DNA of 64,000 bases. Origin: Hirudo medicinalis (Eukaryota; Annelida; Clitellata; Hirudinida; Hirudinidae). Positions 23,456-36,014 of this stretch are shown one piece after another. The stretch is from positions 10,300 through 74,299 of the forward strand of contig MPNW01000470.1 in NCBI GenBank assembly GCA_011800805.1. Reading direction: 5' to 3'. The notes under the pieces are model-generated. The model was not told the origin of the DNA. It saw nothing but the letters and a program-made list of their open reading frames with translations, and did no database searches. Numbering within the stretch: position 1 is the stretch's first letter; every line of letters begins with the position of its first letter. A program made the translations under genes and the position numbers.

Positions 23456-26400
23456 CGTCTGCTGTTGGACGTCACATTTAGTTTAAAAGTGAATAAGATT
23501 TAAAAATGAGTTTCATACGATAAAATATTCTTAAAATGTTGACGATAGCAAACGTTAATTTTTAGTGTTTTTAAATGCTTAATGTTGCAAAAAAGGTGCC
23601 TTTATTTCCACTTGATCGCATGTCTTGAATTGTGACCGACAAATGAATCATTGACAGTTTTCATTGGCTTGTTTTGCCATTAACTCTTTTGTTTTTCGAA
23701 ACTTGTTTTCTATGTTCTACCAGTCCAAATTGAAATTGTGTATTTTAATTCTTTATTTGTAATTATTTGAATTCTTAGAGTTTTTGGAACGACATATAAT
23801 GGTTCTACAGTTTCTCAAATTTGTAAGGCTTTGCTTTCAAGTTATGCATATTATCAATAAAAACTGGTAAAATTTGTTTTCTGAAAAATTAAAATCTGAA
23901 ATAATCAAATGAATATATAATGAATATAGTCTAAATTAAACATAAATGTCAAGGAACGTCTTTTAATTACGTGTACTCAAAATTCAGGTGGGACCATAGC
24001 TCAAATTTATGTGAATATTTTATGAAAACGATTAATTTAAATAAATATTTTTTTAAATAATATTTTTCATGGCATCAATCTGTTAATTACAAATGATGTA
24101 AAATAAAAATTCTGAAATATGCTTTAATTAGTTTAATGATTGACCTTTGATGGCATTCATTGCAATGCTATTTTATAAAAAAAAAATCTTGAATACATTT
24201 AAAAGGAGAAATCTTTACGTATTTTTAAAATAGGGAAATATATTTTGTTGTTGGATGAGGCAACATCACTGGTGCGTAAAAGATGCATCCAGCACGCGAC
24301 TAACTTTGGCTTTCGAAGCGGAATAGAATGTTCATTCATTTTATGAATTTAAAGCATTTTCTTTAAATCTTTGTCCGATGTCTATCTCTTTCCAAAGATT
24401 CCTATCTTATTATCGCCTATACGTCAGGTTAATTCTTTTTACTCAGCGCTCACTTCTGAGTTCTTTTCAATAGCTGCGAGAATTTATTAGGTAGATTCAA
24501 AAAAACGTTTGAATAGGTGACTTTCTTTATCTGAAATTACTTACTTCGTGTTATGTTATCGTATTTAATATTTTTTTTATTTTAGGAGAAAAGAAAATAT
24601 CCTCTAGAGACAAATGATATGCTTAGCACCTTCCTTGCATTCAGTTCTCTTTTGATTAGCAATTCCACTTCACACTCCAAAATAAAAGCCGGTCTCGGCT
24701 TTTACCCTCCCCAATTAAATGTCTCCTTCGGAGGTCATTAAAAATACTTTAAACTTTTAAACTTAAAAACTTTTAAGTGCCTTCGTTTTTGAATTTTTGT
24801 GCTCCCTCGTTTCCCACTTGTTCCTGGGCATCAATATCTCGTGTTTACTAATCTTTTAGCAATTAATACTTAGAGACTATTCTAATTTAGTTAGTTTTGA
24901 CATTTTTATTTGCAATGAAATGACTTCAAGATTTTACAAATTTTGATAAATTCATCTGGATCCATTAAAAAACAACGTTTTATGAAATATTGGAAACACA
25001 ATTCAATCTAACCAAAACTGATGAAATAATGAGTGTGAATGCAGTAGCAGTAGAACTGGTCACATATCAGCATTTAATTACAATGTTTAAGGATACCAAA
25101 GTATCAACATCATCGATTATCCGCTATTGACACTTCAATATGAGATGTCCACAGGAGAGGTACAAATTGGACAAACTTTAAAGTACAAATTTTTTCCTAA
25201 GGCATACAAGCAACCAGCATAACTCATAAAACACGTGCGATTATCATATGATTATCATCAACACCTGTTCGCGTTGCATGTTTCTGTCCGTCTCAAGTTA
25301 CCTGAAAAGTTGCAAAGAAATAATTTCTTTAAATCTCAACTTTAAGTTTTCTCATGCGGCACGAACAAACTGTCTCCCAATCATACTCTCGTCATTTCTC
25401 CATCACCGTGACACTGGTTGTGGTAGTAAATGAACGTCGGACAAGAAGGAAGGTCTGAGGACTGCTCAAAGGTGATGGACTCGCTGGCGTTGAACTTGGG
25501 ATCACACTGTTGTCGAAGAGTTAAAATATTTTCATATCCCGTGAATATTAAATGGCTCACTCAAACGAAACTTCGTCCAGGCATTTCCAATTACCTTAAA
25601 ATTACTTTCAGTATTCAGTAACCATTTTTATCGAGGTACATATATATAGTTGAGCAAATAGCCAAGCAGCACTTAATATAATGATCACAAGACCATTGTT
25701 TGCGTTTCAATGAAGAATAATCGTTTTCGAGCGAGTGCTGATAATGATATTCAGGATTGCAACGATGATATTTAGTACGCTGATAATGATAACCTAACCT
25801 CCAGTGATGATCTTTTGCTGTAACGAGGTTTCAAGGAGGGTCTTCAAAGACAAAGTAAAAACATTTTACTTCAACATTCAAGTCGTGGTTAGAAACTGTC
25901 ATTCATCAGATCATGCTACGGATTAGTTGAATGGAAGGACATGTAATGTCATTCGTAGGATGTAACATTTCTTTACGTTGGTTTGGGGATACTGCATCAT
26001 TCATTCGAGTGACGTTACTCATTGTTATTGTTACTAATTGATATTGTTGCTGATGGCGTGATTATTAAAGGACATCTCAGAGATTATTGATTCAGAAAAT
26101 AAATATGGTTTACAAATTTTGTCACTTTAAACTGTTGTATTTTCATACTACCCTGACGATGGCCTTAGAGGCCGAAACTGGTCAGTCGGTTAATAAAAAC
26201 TACAAATATAAATTTAGTGACAAAGTTTCATGTATTTAAAACAGTGCAAGCGGTTAGTTGAAAAAGCAATCTCCACTAAATGACGAGCTTATTTTAGTAA
26301 AACATGTTTAAACGAAAATAAATATCTAGTTAAATATTAAAATATCAATATAAACAAATATAAAAAATAAATATTTTGAATTGCTTGCATTATCAAAACA

Positions 26401-26904
26401 AAGTGTTAAAGTACCAAACAGAAATATGTCCACCTTCTCGCCTGTTTGAAATAGTGAAGGAAGCTACAACACTGTCCCATTGAAATGCTTCACAGCCAAT
26501 CCAGGTGGAGTTCAGGTGAATCGAGAGGTATGAAATGTGGTAACAACCACAAAATGCTGCAGCAGATCCTTAAACAGATGGCAACATGAAAAGAGAAACG
26601 CGTTATCAAGTAAAAGGCATCATGTGATTTGAACACAGCTAATTAATCGTACTTATTTGATCTATTCGGAAGTTGATAAGAAGGAATGCACGAATAATTT
26701 GCACAATTCATTCATCGCAATCACTGAATGCACAAAAAGGTGAACTTCTAATAATAAATGTTTCATAATCAAAATTACCTTTCGTAAATCTTCATATGAT
26801 CTTCGTCATCAATATATTCATTGTAATCATTACTATCATCGCAGTCACAAGTTCAATTATTCATGCATCATCTTGTAACCATCACCCATCCACTCACGTA
26901 GCCT
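23456..26904. other. Gene-poor downstream flank of Pax
   Basis: AT-rich with no coding exon recognised. A polyadenylation-like AATAAA occurs near 23857. A retroelement-like hammerhead-resembling motif lies at 26150-26185 and is listed separately. Confidence 0.45.
26145..26225 (+). mobile_element. Retroelement-like tail with hammerhead-ribozyme-like core
   Basis: The string CTGACGATGGCCTTAGAGGC then CGAAACTGGTC has the order CUGANGA, a GGCC-GGCC stem II and GAAA of a minimal hammerhead, then GUC. Such motifs are known in Penelope-like elements and related retroelements. Here the first base pair of stem I is mismatched and only scattered pairs form, so activity is doubtful. AATAAA-rich sequence follows. 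Confidence 0.35.
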
Positions 26905-27245
26905 ATTTATGATTTAACAATGTTATTCAGACATTAATTATTTATGATTTAACAATATTATTCAGACATTAATTATGATGCATTAATAATATTATTCAGA
27001 CATTAATTATGATGCATTAATAATATTATTCAGACATTAATTATGATGCATTAATAATATTATTCAGACATTAATTATGANNNNNNNNTCAGACATTAAT
27101 TATGATGCATTAATAATATTATTCAGACATTAATTATGATGCATTAATAATATTATTCAGACATTAATTATGATGCATTAATAATATTATTCAGACATTA
27201 ATTATGATGCATTAACAATATTATTCAGTCATTAATTATGAAGCA
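26905..27245. repeat. 34-bp tandem satellite array interrupted by N
   Basis: About nine copies of a 34-base unit containing TATTCAGACATTAATTATGA followed by TGCATTAATAATAT. The first copies differ (TTTATGATTTAACAATATTA), the middle ones are nearly identical, and the last drifts again. Eight N at 27081-27088 sit inside the array. Confidence 0.95.
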
Positions 27246-27811
27246 TTAATACTTGGATTACTAAAATTACAACATCTTAAGTCACCATCGAACAACGACG
27301 CCACCGACGACAATAGCAATAAAGCAATAATAATAATGATGATAATAATAATAATATTATTAATAATAATAATAACAGTAATAATATTAATGATAATAAT
27401 AATAATAATAATGGTAATAATAATAGTAATAATAACAATAATAAAAGTAATAATAATAATAAGCATATTGGAAATAGTTACACTTTTGTTATTGTTTTTC
27501 GGAACGTCTAAGAAGTCAGTAAAGCATTCAAAAGTAAGCAGAGTTTGAAAGAAAATATAATTTAAATCATCATCGCTATCTCATTCTCGTCATCATTATC
27601 ATCACCGCCCTTACATTCTGCATCGTTTCTTGTATGAAAGCAATTGATCAAAGAGGTGCCATATATTATTGCATTCTTTGCTCTTTCATCATCATCATCA
27701 CCATCCACCTCTCAATCCATCAAACAATTTATTCACAAGTCAATCCACCCTACCATCCATCCTTCTATAATAAATTAATTCCACGAATTGATATTAATAA
27801 ATAAATGTAAA
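27246..27811. repeat. Microsatellite-rich intergenic block
   Basis: An impure (AAT)n/(ATG)n tract runs from about 27325 to 27470, followed by ATC-rich and CCATC-rich patches to 27770. Isoleucine-rich frames on both strands here are repeat translations. Confidence 0.85.
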
Positions 27812-27985
27812 TGTAGTTTATTTGTATAGCGCCATATGCATAGCGTCAGATGCGCTTTTTGTTAACCATTTATATAGCTCTCCTTCCCAAGGGCAGTGCA
27901 GGCTGGGTTTCGAACTCGACACATTACGGTTGTTGGCATCACCGCCTTATGCAGGAACACAGCCCATTCGGCCAACTTGCATGCC
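27812..27985 (-). mobile_element. tRNA-derived SINE, near full-length copy
   Basis: On the minus strand the element begins GCAAGTTGGCCGAATGGG, which resembles the 5' part of a tRNA-Leu/Ser (GTGGCCGAGTGG, A box). A B box, GAGTTCGAAACCC, comes about 45 bases later, the long spacing fitting a tRNA with a large variable arm. A unique body follows (AGCGCATCTGACGCTATGC) and the 3' end is GGCGCTATACAAATAAAC into AT-rich sequence. Close relatives occur at 35.6 and 3.2 kb. Confidence 0.8.
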
Positions 27986-28838
27986 AAATTTGAGAATTTA
28001 TGAACTTATAACTTTAAGAAGTTAAGAAAATGCAGTTGCAAAAAGAAATGAGAGAAGAAAAGTTTCTGTAATACTTTTTAAAATCAGCCCAAAGTGCTAT
28101 ACTGGCACAAATCACTTCTGGAGTTGGAAATGATTTTTCAAAGATGATGATGATGATGATGATGACGACGACGATGACGATGACGACGTCGATGATGATG
28201 ACTTAAACCTGTTATGGAGTTTGCCACCATGGTTCTCATGAATCCCAAAGAACTCCTTCTCAAAAGAAAACATTGACACTTCAACCGGATGCCACGTGAC
28301 ACCTTGTCTCATATCATTTTATGTCATGAAATATTAACTCTAATTAAATTTTAATTTTATTAATGTATTCATTGTTAATGTTAAGTTACAAATTATTTCA
28401 GATTTTTAATTAAATCATAATATTTATTAAAATTAAAAAAATTAATTTAATAATAATATTAATTAAAATTGCGCTTTAAACACCGTAATATATTATTGTT
28501 AGTGTTGCAATTATTTTTTTTTTTTAGTTTTATGAATCGATGATTCATGAAAATTTATTTCATTCCAAATCGTTTATTTACACAAATAATTATAAATTTA
28601 ATTTATTGAAAAGAAAACAATTTTATTTTATACGCGTTCGGTTGTCAGCTCATATGCTTAATAAACGAGTTTAAACAACCATCTACACATTCTCTTCGTT
28701 TTATCAAATGAAACCAAAAAATGAAGCGAAGGACGAGTTTTTGTAAAGTTTTTAAAAAAATAAAAAAAAACAATATAAAAATTGTATAAATAAATAATAT
28801 AAATTAATAATAATAATAATAATAATAACAGNTAAATA

Positions 28839-28880
<42 letters not shown>

Positions 28881-31480
28881 CTTTAATGGCGAATAAAAAT
28901 GTTCGAAATTTAAAAATGAATACACAAGTAAAAAGTGCATTCCATAAAAACGGATTGAGCAAATTGGAATGTTCGAGAAAATTCCAGAATTCCTGAAGAG
29001 GCTGGTTGAACAAAGACGGAAATCAATCACCCGAATGAGTTAATAAATACTAAATAGCATAATTTATTTAATTACTCCAATCGAGATGTTCTTTGATGCA
29101 CGGAAAATAATTTGAGTATATTCTCAAGGTCCACAGTCTGATTCCAAGATGGAGGTTGGAGTGCAGAGGATGTGGTGGGCATTTAATTTAAGATGTTGAA
29201 GAGTATCTTCATGTCCCTGAAATTAACAACAACAGCAACAACTACGACAACAACTACGACGACGACGACATCAACATTCTTACATATCATTGCATCCAAT
29301 ATCCCCATAAAAATATCCCCATAGAATAATATTTTGAAGTCGTCACCATGATGAGGTAAAAAAAGGAAGTTATTTTGTCTAACGAAGGTCAATCATTCCA
29401 AAATAAATTCAAATGCGGTCCTACTGAGTCGTTATCGTTCCCCGTTAGAGTGTTGAATAAATCAACTTCTCAGCATTTGGTCATCAAGTAAGTAGCATGT
29501 TCAATTGTTGTTAAACTACTTCTTACTTTGACCGAAGTAAGAATGAAAGTAATTTTTCTGAAGTTGAGCGTGAAACGTTGAAATACTGTTATTCCACTTT
29601 CGACAGTTGGCTCGATCTTCCCATGATTTATGGACGACCCACTGAATCTTTGTGTCTATTTTTAAGTTATTTTACTATGCTAATTAATAATAGTCATGTC
29701 ATCATTAATCTTTACCGCCAAGGTAATGTTATTAAATGAGCTTAATCAAATTGCAGTTACATATTTAAAAATAGATCTAATAATAAGTATTATTATATAT
29801 TGTTATTTTAAGATGAATATTTCAAAATATTCACAATATCTTTTTGTTTTCAATTCCAGCATGAAATCATTAAAAATATCACCGTCGTACTGGACCTGCA
29901 CAGCCTAAAAAACACCTTGGTTAAATGTACTTGGAATTGCAATGGGTGAATGAATGAATGATTGCATGTATGGATGAATGAATGGGTGAATGAATGTTTG
30001 AGTGAATGGATGAATGAATGTTTGAATGATTGGACAAGTGGTTGAATTGAGCAAAATGAACTGAGTTAATGAATGAGTGAATGAAGGTGTGAATGAATGA
30101 GTGATCAGATGAAAGCACCATCCATATAAACTCCGTGAACCACATGGAGCATCAAAGTAACACTTGAGTGGAGAAGTTTGCGAAGTTTAATTTCATTTTA
30201 ATTAAGTTTAATTTTCTGATTATTCGAAAGAATTCGTTAACTTTTATTTTGAAAATTCTCTCAGGTAAGAATTTAAATTTAAAAAAAATAATAAAGTCTA
30301 AACTGATTGGGGATGATTTCAAAATGAAATCAAGTAATTACGTTCATTATGGAGCTATTTAAAGTAAATTATTGATTAACTGAATTAGTTATGCCTATTT
30401 TCATTCTTTATTTTATATACTTTCACAAATCTGTACTATTTAACAAAATTTTACAAATTGTATAAATATTGTGGGGTATTATTGTATATTGGATTATCTT
30501 GCTATTTTTGTAACTTGGTAACTTCGTTTAATCCACTCCTTGCAATTATTTGTGACACCAGGATCAGTCCGACAGTGCAAGAATGTGCTTCCTTAAGCTT
30601 TCCCCTTTGTGTTGTATTTCCTGCAATATCCTGTTACTGCAAATAAATTTGTAAAGCGAAAAATTCGTTCACTCCTCCGAGGTTGTTTAAACATGGATAT
30701 TCGAAATTTACTGCTGCTTATTATTCATAGAAGTATATTATCCGACCCAAACAACAACAGCAGCAGCCAATAAAAGATACCAACGCTCAAACAAATCCAA
30801 ATAAACATATACTCTCGTTTTAACTTCAAATCATCATCTTGTCCTTCACCTTTATCACATACAAACAGAATCAAATTTGGGAAAAACTTTCCAATTTGAA
30901 CTTATTTTATTTATTAAGGGCTTATTTTTAAATGACACAAAATTTTGCCTTTTAGAGAAATGAAATAATTAAATAATGAAATGAAATAATGAAATAATGA
31001 AATGAAATAATGAAATAATGAAATGGAAGTCTCATTCTAATAAATAAAAACAACAATTCTTGGCAGTGGCTGACGATAAAATTGCTTATAAAGCGAAATT
31101 ATTGAAGAGAAATCAATGAACATGGATTCCATAGAATTCATTCAATTCGCGCAATCAATGAATGTATTCTGAAGTCACATTTCATGTCCACGAAAAAGTG
31201 AATGATGGAGAATTCCGGGATGTTTGTTAATATTCTTATGGATTTTAATGACTCGACGTAATTAGTTATTAATTATTAATTATTTTACAATTTATTCAAT
31301 CATTACATTATTTTATTAAATCTGTTTAACTTACCATATCAAATCACTAGGCTTTTCTAGAATCTTTCACATTGTAAATAATGGTAAACATTATTTTATT
31401 AAATATTTTATTATTTTCATAATTATTGACATACAAATTTGCTTCAAGTTGCTTAATTGCACGGCCTCCTTCTCTCTCCT
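27986..31480. other. Gene-poor stretch dominated by microsatellites
   Basis: It contains a (GAT)n/(GAC)n tract at 28143-28200, an (AAT)n tract at 28806-28876 with an N at 28832, and a CAA/CGA tract at 29225-29272. A degenerate (TGAA)n lies at 29940-30110 and an AATGAAAT-type repeat at 30957-31025. Open frames here are Ser, Ile, Leu or Val homopolymer artefacts. No conserved exon was seen. Confidence 0.7.
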
Positions 31481-31483
31481 ACC

Positions 31484-31885
31484 CTCAACATATTCTCGGA
31501 CGTGAGGTCACAATTTTAAACTAAGAACTGGTAAAATCAGATGTGAAACCACTAGGAACTTCTTCTGTAACCGAGTTGTTAGATCATGGAACTCCCTGCC
31601 TGTCGATATTGTAAATTCATCATCTATTCCTCGTTTTGACTCGGCTATTCGTGGACTTGACTTAAGTCGACACCTCACCTATAAATAATTTCTTTATTTT
31701 TTGTGTCCACGAACAAATGTAATTAATTTTTATTTTTGAGCTTAGTTTAGTTTTTACTGTCATTGTTGCTTTCGCTCAAATTTGTGCATTTCTGTTTTGT
31801 TTTCTTGAGGACACTTGGTCATGTAAGAGGCCGAACGACCCTTTGACCGAAGTTAATAATAAATAAATAAATAAAAATAATAGAA
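31484..31885 (+). mobile_element. 3' stub of a non-LTR retrotransposon
   Basis: The plus strand at 31553-31687 encodes RNFFCNRVVRSWNSLPVDIV and ends LSRHLTYK then stop. This is the typical C-terminal end of LINE reverse transcriptases (FxxRVVxxWNSLP). An in-frame TGA at about 31501 precedes it, so it is dead. The 3' UTR includes GTAAGAGGCCGAACGACC and ends in a (TAAA)n tail at 31857-31877, as in CR1/Jockey-like elements. The 5' part of the element is absent, as usual for truncated insertions. Confidence 0.8.
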
Positions 31886-31950
31886 AATTGATTTTAATGA
31901 AAATGTAATGCGGTTTCAAACCTGATATTAATGGCTTAATTAAAAACCAG

Positions 31951-32237
31951 AAGAATTGACATTGAAAGTTAAAGAGGTCCTTTTTATCGATGGTAACTTT
32001 TTAATTCACGTTTTTTTGGAATCAGCTGAACGTCTGACTTTCCATGTGATGGATATAAAATTGTGGAAATACAAGAAGTATGAAGTGATTGACCTGGATT
32101 TTGAATATTTGTCTCTCGATCCAAACATCTTCTCAGACAATTTTACAGCTCAACAGCTGGATGGATTTCGGTGTAAATGTTCGCAAACATTTCACAATTT
32201 ATTGCATTTCATGACTGAAGAACAAAAGACCACTTAA
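31951..32237 (+). CDS. Orphan terminal exon, unknown protein (partial)
   Basis: After an AAACCAG acceptor, an open stretch of 95 codons runs to a TAA at 32235. It reads ELTLKVKEVLFIDGNFLIHV near the start and QLDGFRCKCSQTFHNLLHF near the end. Composition is balanced and protein-like, unlike the microsatellite frames around it. I do not recognise the family. The entry phase would be 1. No upstream exon was found; the non-LTR stub ends just 65 bp before it. Confidence 0.4.
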
Positions 32238-35200
32238 GGAATCACAAATCAACTCAGGCAAGAGATAAGAGTTTGAAATCAACCGATACAACATTAAGAG
32301 TTTGAAATCAACCGATGGAACATTGAAAGTGAATCAAGAGCTGCATTCAAGAACACGAATGAAGAACTTACCTTAAGATTTCAGATTTTGAGACTTTTAC
32401 GATCTCAGTTCAAAACTGAAATTGAGAATGTATTTTTTGTTGTTGTTGCTTTTAGAACTTGTGATTTGTTGTTGTTGTTGCTTTTAGAACTTGTGATTTT
32501 AAAAGCCGGCGGTTGGAAGATCAAATGCTTAATAATTTAATAATGAATTCAATTTCATAATTGATTTACTTGTTATTATAATAATAACTCTGATTGCATT
32601 TAAAGTTTCAATATTATTATAATTATATTTATTAATTATATTTAATAATAAATAATTATATTTAATCCAAGATGTCAAATATAAATATAAATATATTTTT
32701 ATTTAAATAAAATTATCTGTTCGTTTTAGGAAAATGCGGATAACATAACTTGTGAATGATATTACCTGTTCGAAATGACTTTTGAATATAGGATTTAAAA
32801 ATGTCTCACGAATGCACTGGTCACAGTGTTCACTGAGTGGAAAGTTTGGTTGAAGAGGTTGATTTCATTCAACAGCACGCAACAAATCATATATTAAAAT
32901 AGAACAAATGTAAGACATTAAACACATTCAGTAATAAATACAATTTATGCAAATGAATATTTGTTTATTAATGTGTTGTTTATTTATTATTATTATTACA
33001 TTTATTATTTACCAATATATTATTATTTGTTGTGTTTATATCGATAAAATAATAGTATTAATTGTTTCAATATAATTCTTGGCTTTTAAATTTTAATGTT
33101 TTTAATTCAATGTTTTCTGCCTTGCAATTTACTCAAATCCCATGACGACGTTCTGAAAACATACGTAAAATTATTACTAATTTACATTATGCATAATTTC
33201 ATAGGTGGCCACGTAACTGCAACCAACATGACATTTTATGAATTCCACTACCTCTTCAACATCACTTTTCAACGTACATTCCAAGATGTCAATTACGTTA
33301 GTTTACATTAAGTCCCATGGCAACCACAGGGTTAGGAATGTCACCACCATCAAGTCATCAGTCCTTCTATTTACAAATCATCATCATCATCATCATAAAA
33401 TTAATGTTTTGCAACTGAGTATCAACAACAAATCTTCCGTGAATGGATCACGGCCTCAAAAATCCTCCTTCTTTAAACTGCCAGAATAGCTGGGGCCTGA
33501 ACTCTTGTCACCATCGGAATCGTAATCATCATCAGGACGTTGTTAAGGAGCTTTTAAATGTGTATATATTTTCTTTGAGACGAAAATGAGAATAGTTGAA
33601 GGTGATGACGACGACGACGATGATGATGATGCAATTAACTATATTCTCTCTTCCGGTATTTTCACGTTACAAATTGCATTCCTCGAATTTGTTACTTAAA
33701 ATAATATAAATGTATTTGCAAATAATCAGCTAAACGTGATCTTTAAATCTGTATTAATAAATCAAATTTGTTTTATTTCAGTTATTTTTCCAGCTAAATT
33801 GCTTACAAACATGTAAACATGTAATCAAAGTAAAAATTGTAAAAAAACATTGTAATCAAAGGAAAAACACTTGGATTGATTCTTTGACCGAATTTGTTGT
33901 TCGATGTCAAAAGCGATAAAATTAATGAATTTATTTATTTATTCCTGAGAAAGTTTATAAATTAACTCTTAAATCACCAGCCAGGTGCTCAACATTATCC
34001 CCTCCAAGATCATCATCATCATCATCGTCATCGTCATCATCATCATCATCATCATCATCATCAACAGTGTCACCTGAAATTGGTCTAACTCTTGAATCAA
34101 TTATTATTATTATAATAATAGGTTATTNTCTTCTTCTTCTTCTTCTTATTCTTCTTCTTCTTCTTCATCATCATCGCCATCATCATCATCGTCGTCGTCA
34201 TCTTCATCGTCATCGTCGACATCATCATCGTCATCATTATCATCATCACCATAATTCATGCTCATCATTATCATCTTCGTCGCCATCTCTGTAAATGTAG
34301 GGAATCCATGGTATAGGAAGGTGGATATAGCAATTAATTAATTAATGTTAATAATGCCATCGAAACTGACATTTCAAAGAAGAACTTCGTGGAATTGCAA
34401 GTTTCATCCTTTCATGTGCGAGCTGGAGGATTTTGGAAGTATTGAATTAAGAGCTGGATTAGCTTATGAATTGATTGGTGCACAGATTCACTGATTGATG
34501 GCTGGACCGATGAATGATGGATGGATTGATTGATTGATTGGTTGATTAATTAATTAATTAATTTATTTATTTATACATTTATTTATATATATATTTATTT
34601 ATTTATTTATTTATTTATTTATGGGGTAAGAAGAAATAAATAAATTTATCGACTCCGTCAATATCCTTGATTCCTTCCAGATGCTTCCTTCTTTCATCGT
34701 TTCTTCACTCCTTCCTCACTCCTCATCAATCACTCCTCCAGGTAACCAGTGATTCATTCACCGAGGATGCACGTTTCCTCACCACCTCCACCATGTAACG
34801 ACATCCACTTTAATCCTCCACCACTTTAAGTCATCCAGCCACCCATTCATTCACTTATTGATTTAACCATCCATCTATTCATTCGTTTATTCATCTATCC
34901 ATTCGTTCGTTCATTAATTAATTCATTCACTCACTTACCACCCATTCACACAATCTCTGATCTATCCATCGGTAATGAACTTCCTTAATTTGTTTGTTTG
35001 TTTGTTTGTTTGTTTGTTTGTTTGTTTGTTTGTTTGTTTGTTTGTTTGTTTGTTTGTGTTGGCCTCCAATCAACATCCACGAGCGTCCAATTAGAGATTT
35101 CCATCGTAAGGACTTCCGTTTTTAATTAAACACCAATTTGACAAGTAGTTGATATAAATTTATTGATAATCAGCATCTTGATTAGGATAAAAATATAATA

Positions 35201-36014
35201 ATCTTTCTAGAGTAAATTCACTTACTTGCCACTAACAAGCGCCATTATTAGAAGTTGAAGACACAAAAAAAACATCATGTTTGACCTCTGCATGCATCGA
35301 GACCTTAAATCGATTCAGTCATACGTGAATAGGAGCACTTCCATCCCGGTTGAGTGACTCCTGAGCACATGGTGCCGGTATATTTGAGATGTTAAAACCT
35401 TAAGTCTGTCTATTCATACTTAGGAGTTGTCATTTGTCGAATAATAAGCAGCTTATTGCATTGCATTGTATTGTATTGTACTATATTGTATTACTTAGAT
35501 TTGTATTGCATTGTATTGTATTTAGCCGATTTTTTGAGTGCCCTACGTATCCCGAACAGGATGTGAAGGCACTTTTTAGTCGATCTACCATTTATATAGC
35601 GCCCCTACCCTAGGGCGCTCCCTGGCGGTGCAGGCTGGGTTGCGAACACGACACATTACGACCGTTGCTATTACGACCGCATGCAGGAACGCAACCCATT
35701 CGGCCAACCTGCACGCATTGTATTGTATTGCATTGCATTCACCCACAGTTTTAAATACTGCATAATATTCACCTACAAGTTCAACTCTCAATAAATAAAT
35801 GCTTCAAAATCAAAAAGTTAATTTTGAAAAATTATTTGAAACATCTAACATGTTGCTATAAATTTTGATTCAAATAAATAAGAAATAAATGAAAAATAAG
35901 AATATTTAATGTCTGTTTCTGCCTTCCAGAACCCCTTTGAGACCAAGTTATACAAGTGATGTCGTACTGACCAACAACAGCATCAACATCATCAACAGCG
36001 CCGACAACAACAAC
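32238..36014. repeat. Gene-poor, repeat-rich region upstream of globin
   Basis: It holds two tandem duplications (about 32270-32325 and 32438-32500), GAC/GAT tracts near 33608-33632, ATC and TTC tracts at 34010-34260 with an N at 34128, (TTTA)n at 34545-34622, (TTTG)n at 34995-35055 and TTGTATTGCA repeats near 35455-35525. A SINE copy lies at 35570-35722. His-rich frames here are repeat translations. Confidence 0.75.
35570..35722 (-). mobile_element. tRNA-derived SINE copy
   Basis: Minus-strand sequence starts GCAGGTTGGCCGAATGGG, has a B-box-like GTGTTCGCAACCC, then GCCTGCACCGCC and a tail GGCGCTATATAAATGG. It aligns with the 27.8-kb copy over its full head. Local duplication of TTGTATTGCATTG on both flanks could be a target-site duplication but lies in a repeat. 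Confidence 0.8.

Noticed and set aside
26905..27245. CRISPR-like array
   Set aside because: Units are directly adjacent with no unique spacers, and the genome is eukaryotic; it is a satellite.
27812..27985. Functional tRNA gene
   Set aside because: A and B boxes are present, but the acceptor and anticodon arms do not pair and the sequence continues into a repeated non-tRNA body.
27236..29392. Ile-, Ser-, Leu- and Val-rich open frames
   Set aside because: All coincide with AAT, GAT and GAC microsatellites.
34067..34294. His/Arg-rich frame that could be taken for a metal-binding protein
   Set aside because: It is the ATC/TTC microsatellite read in one frame and includes an N.
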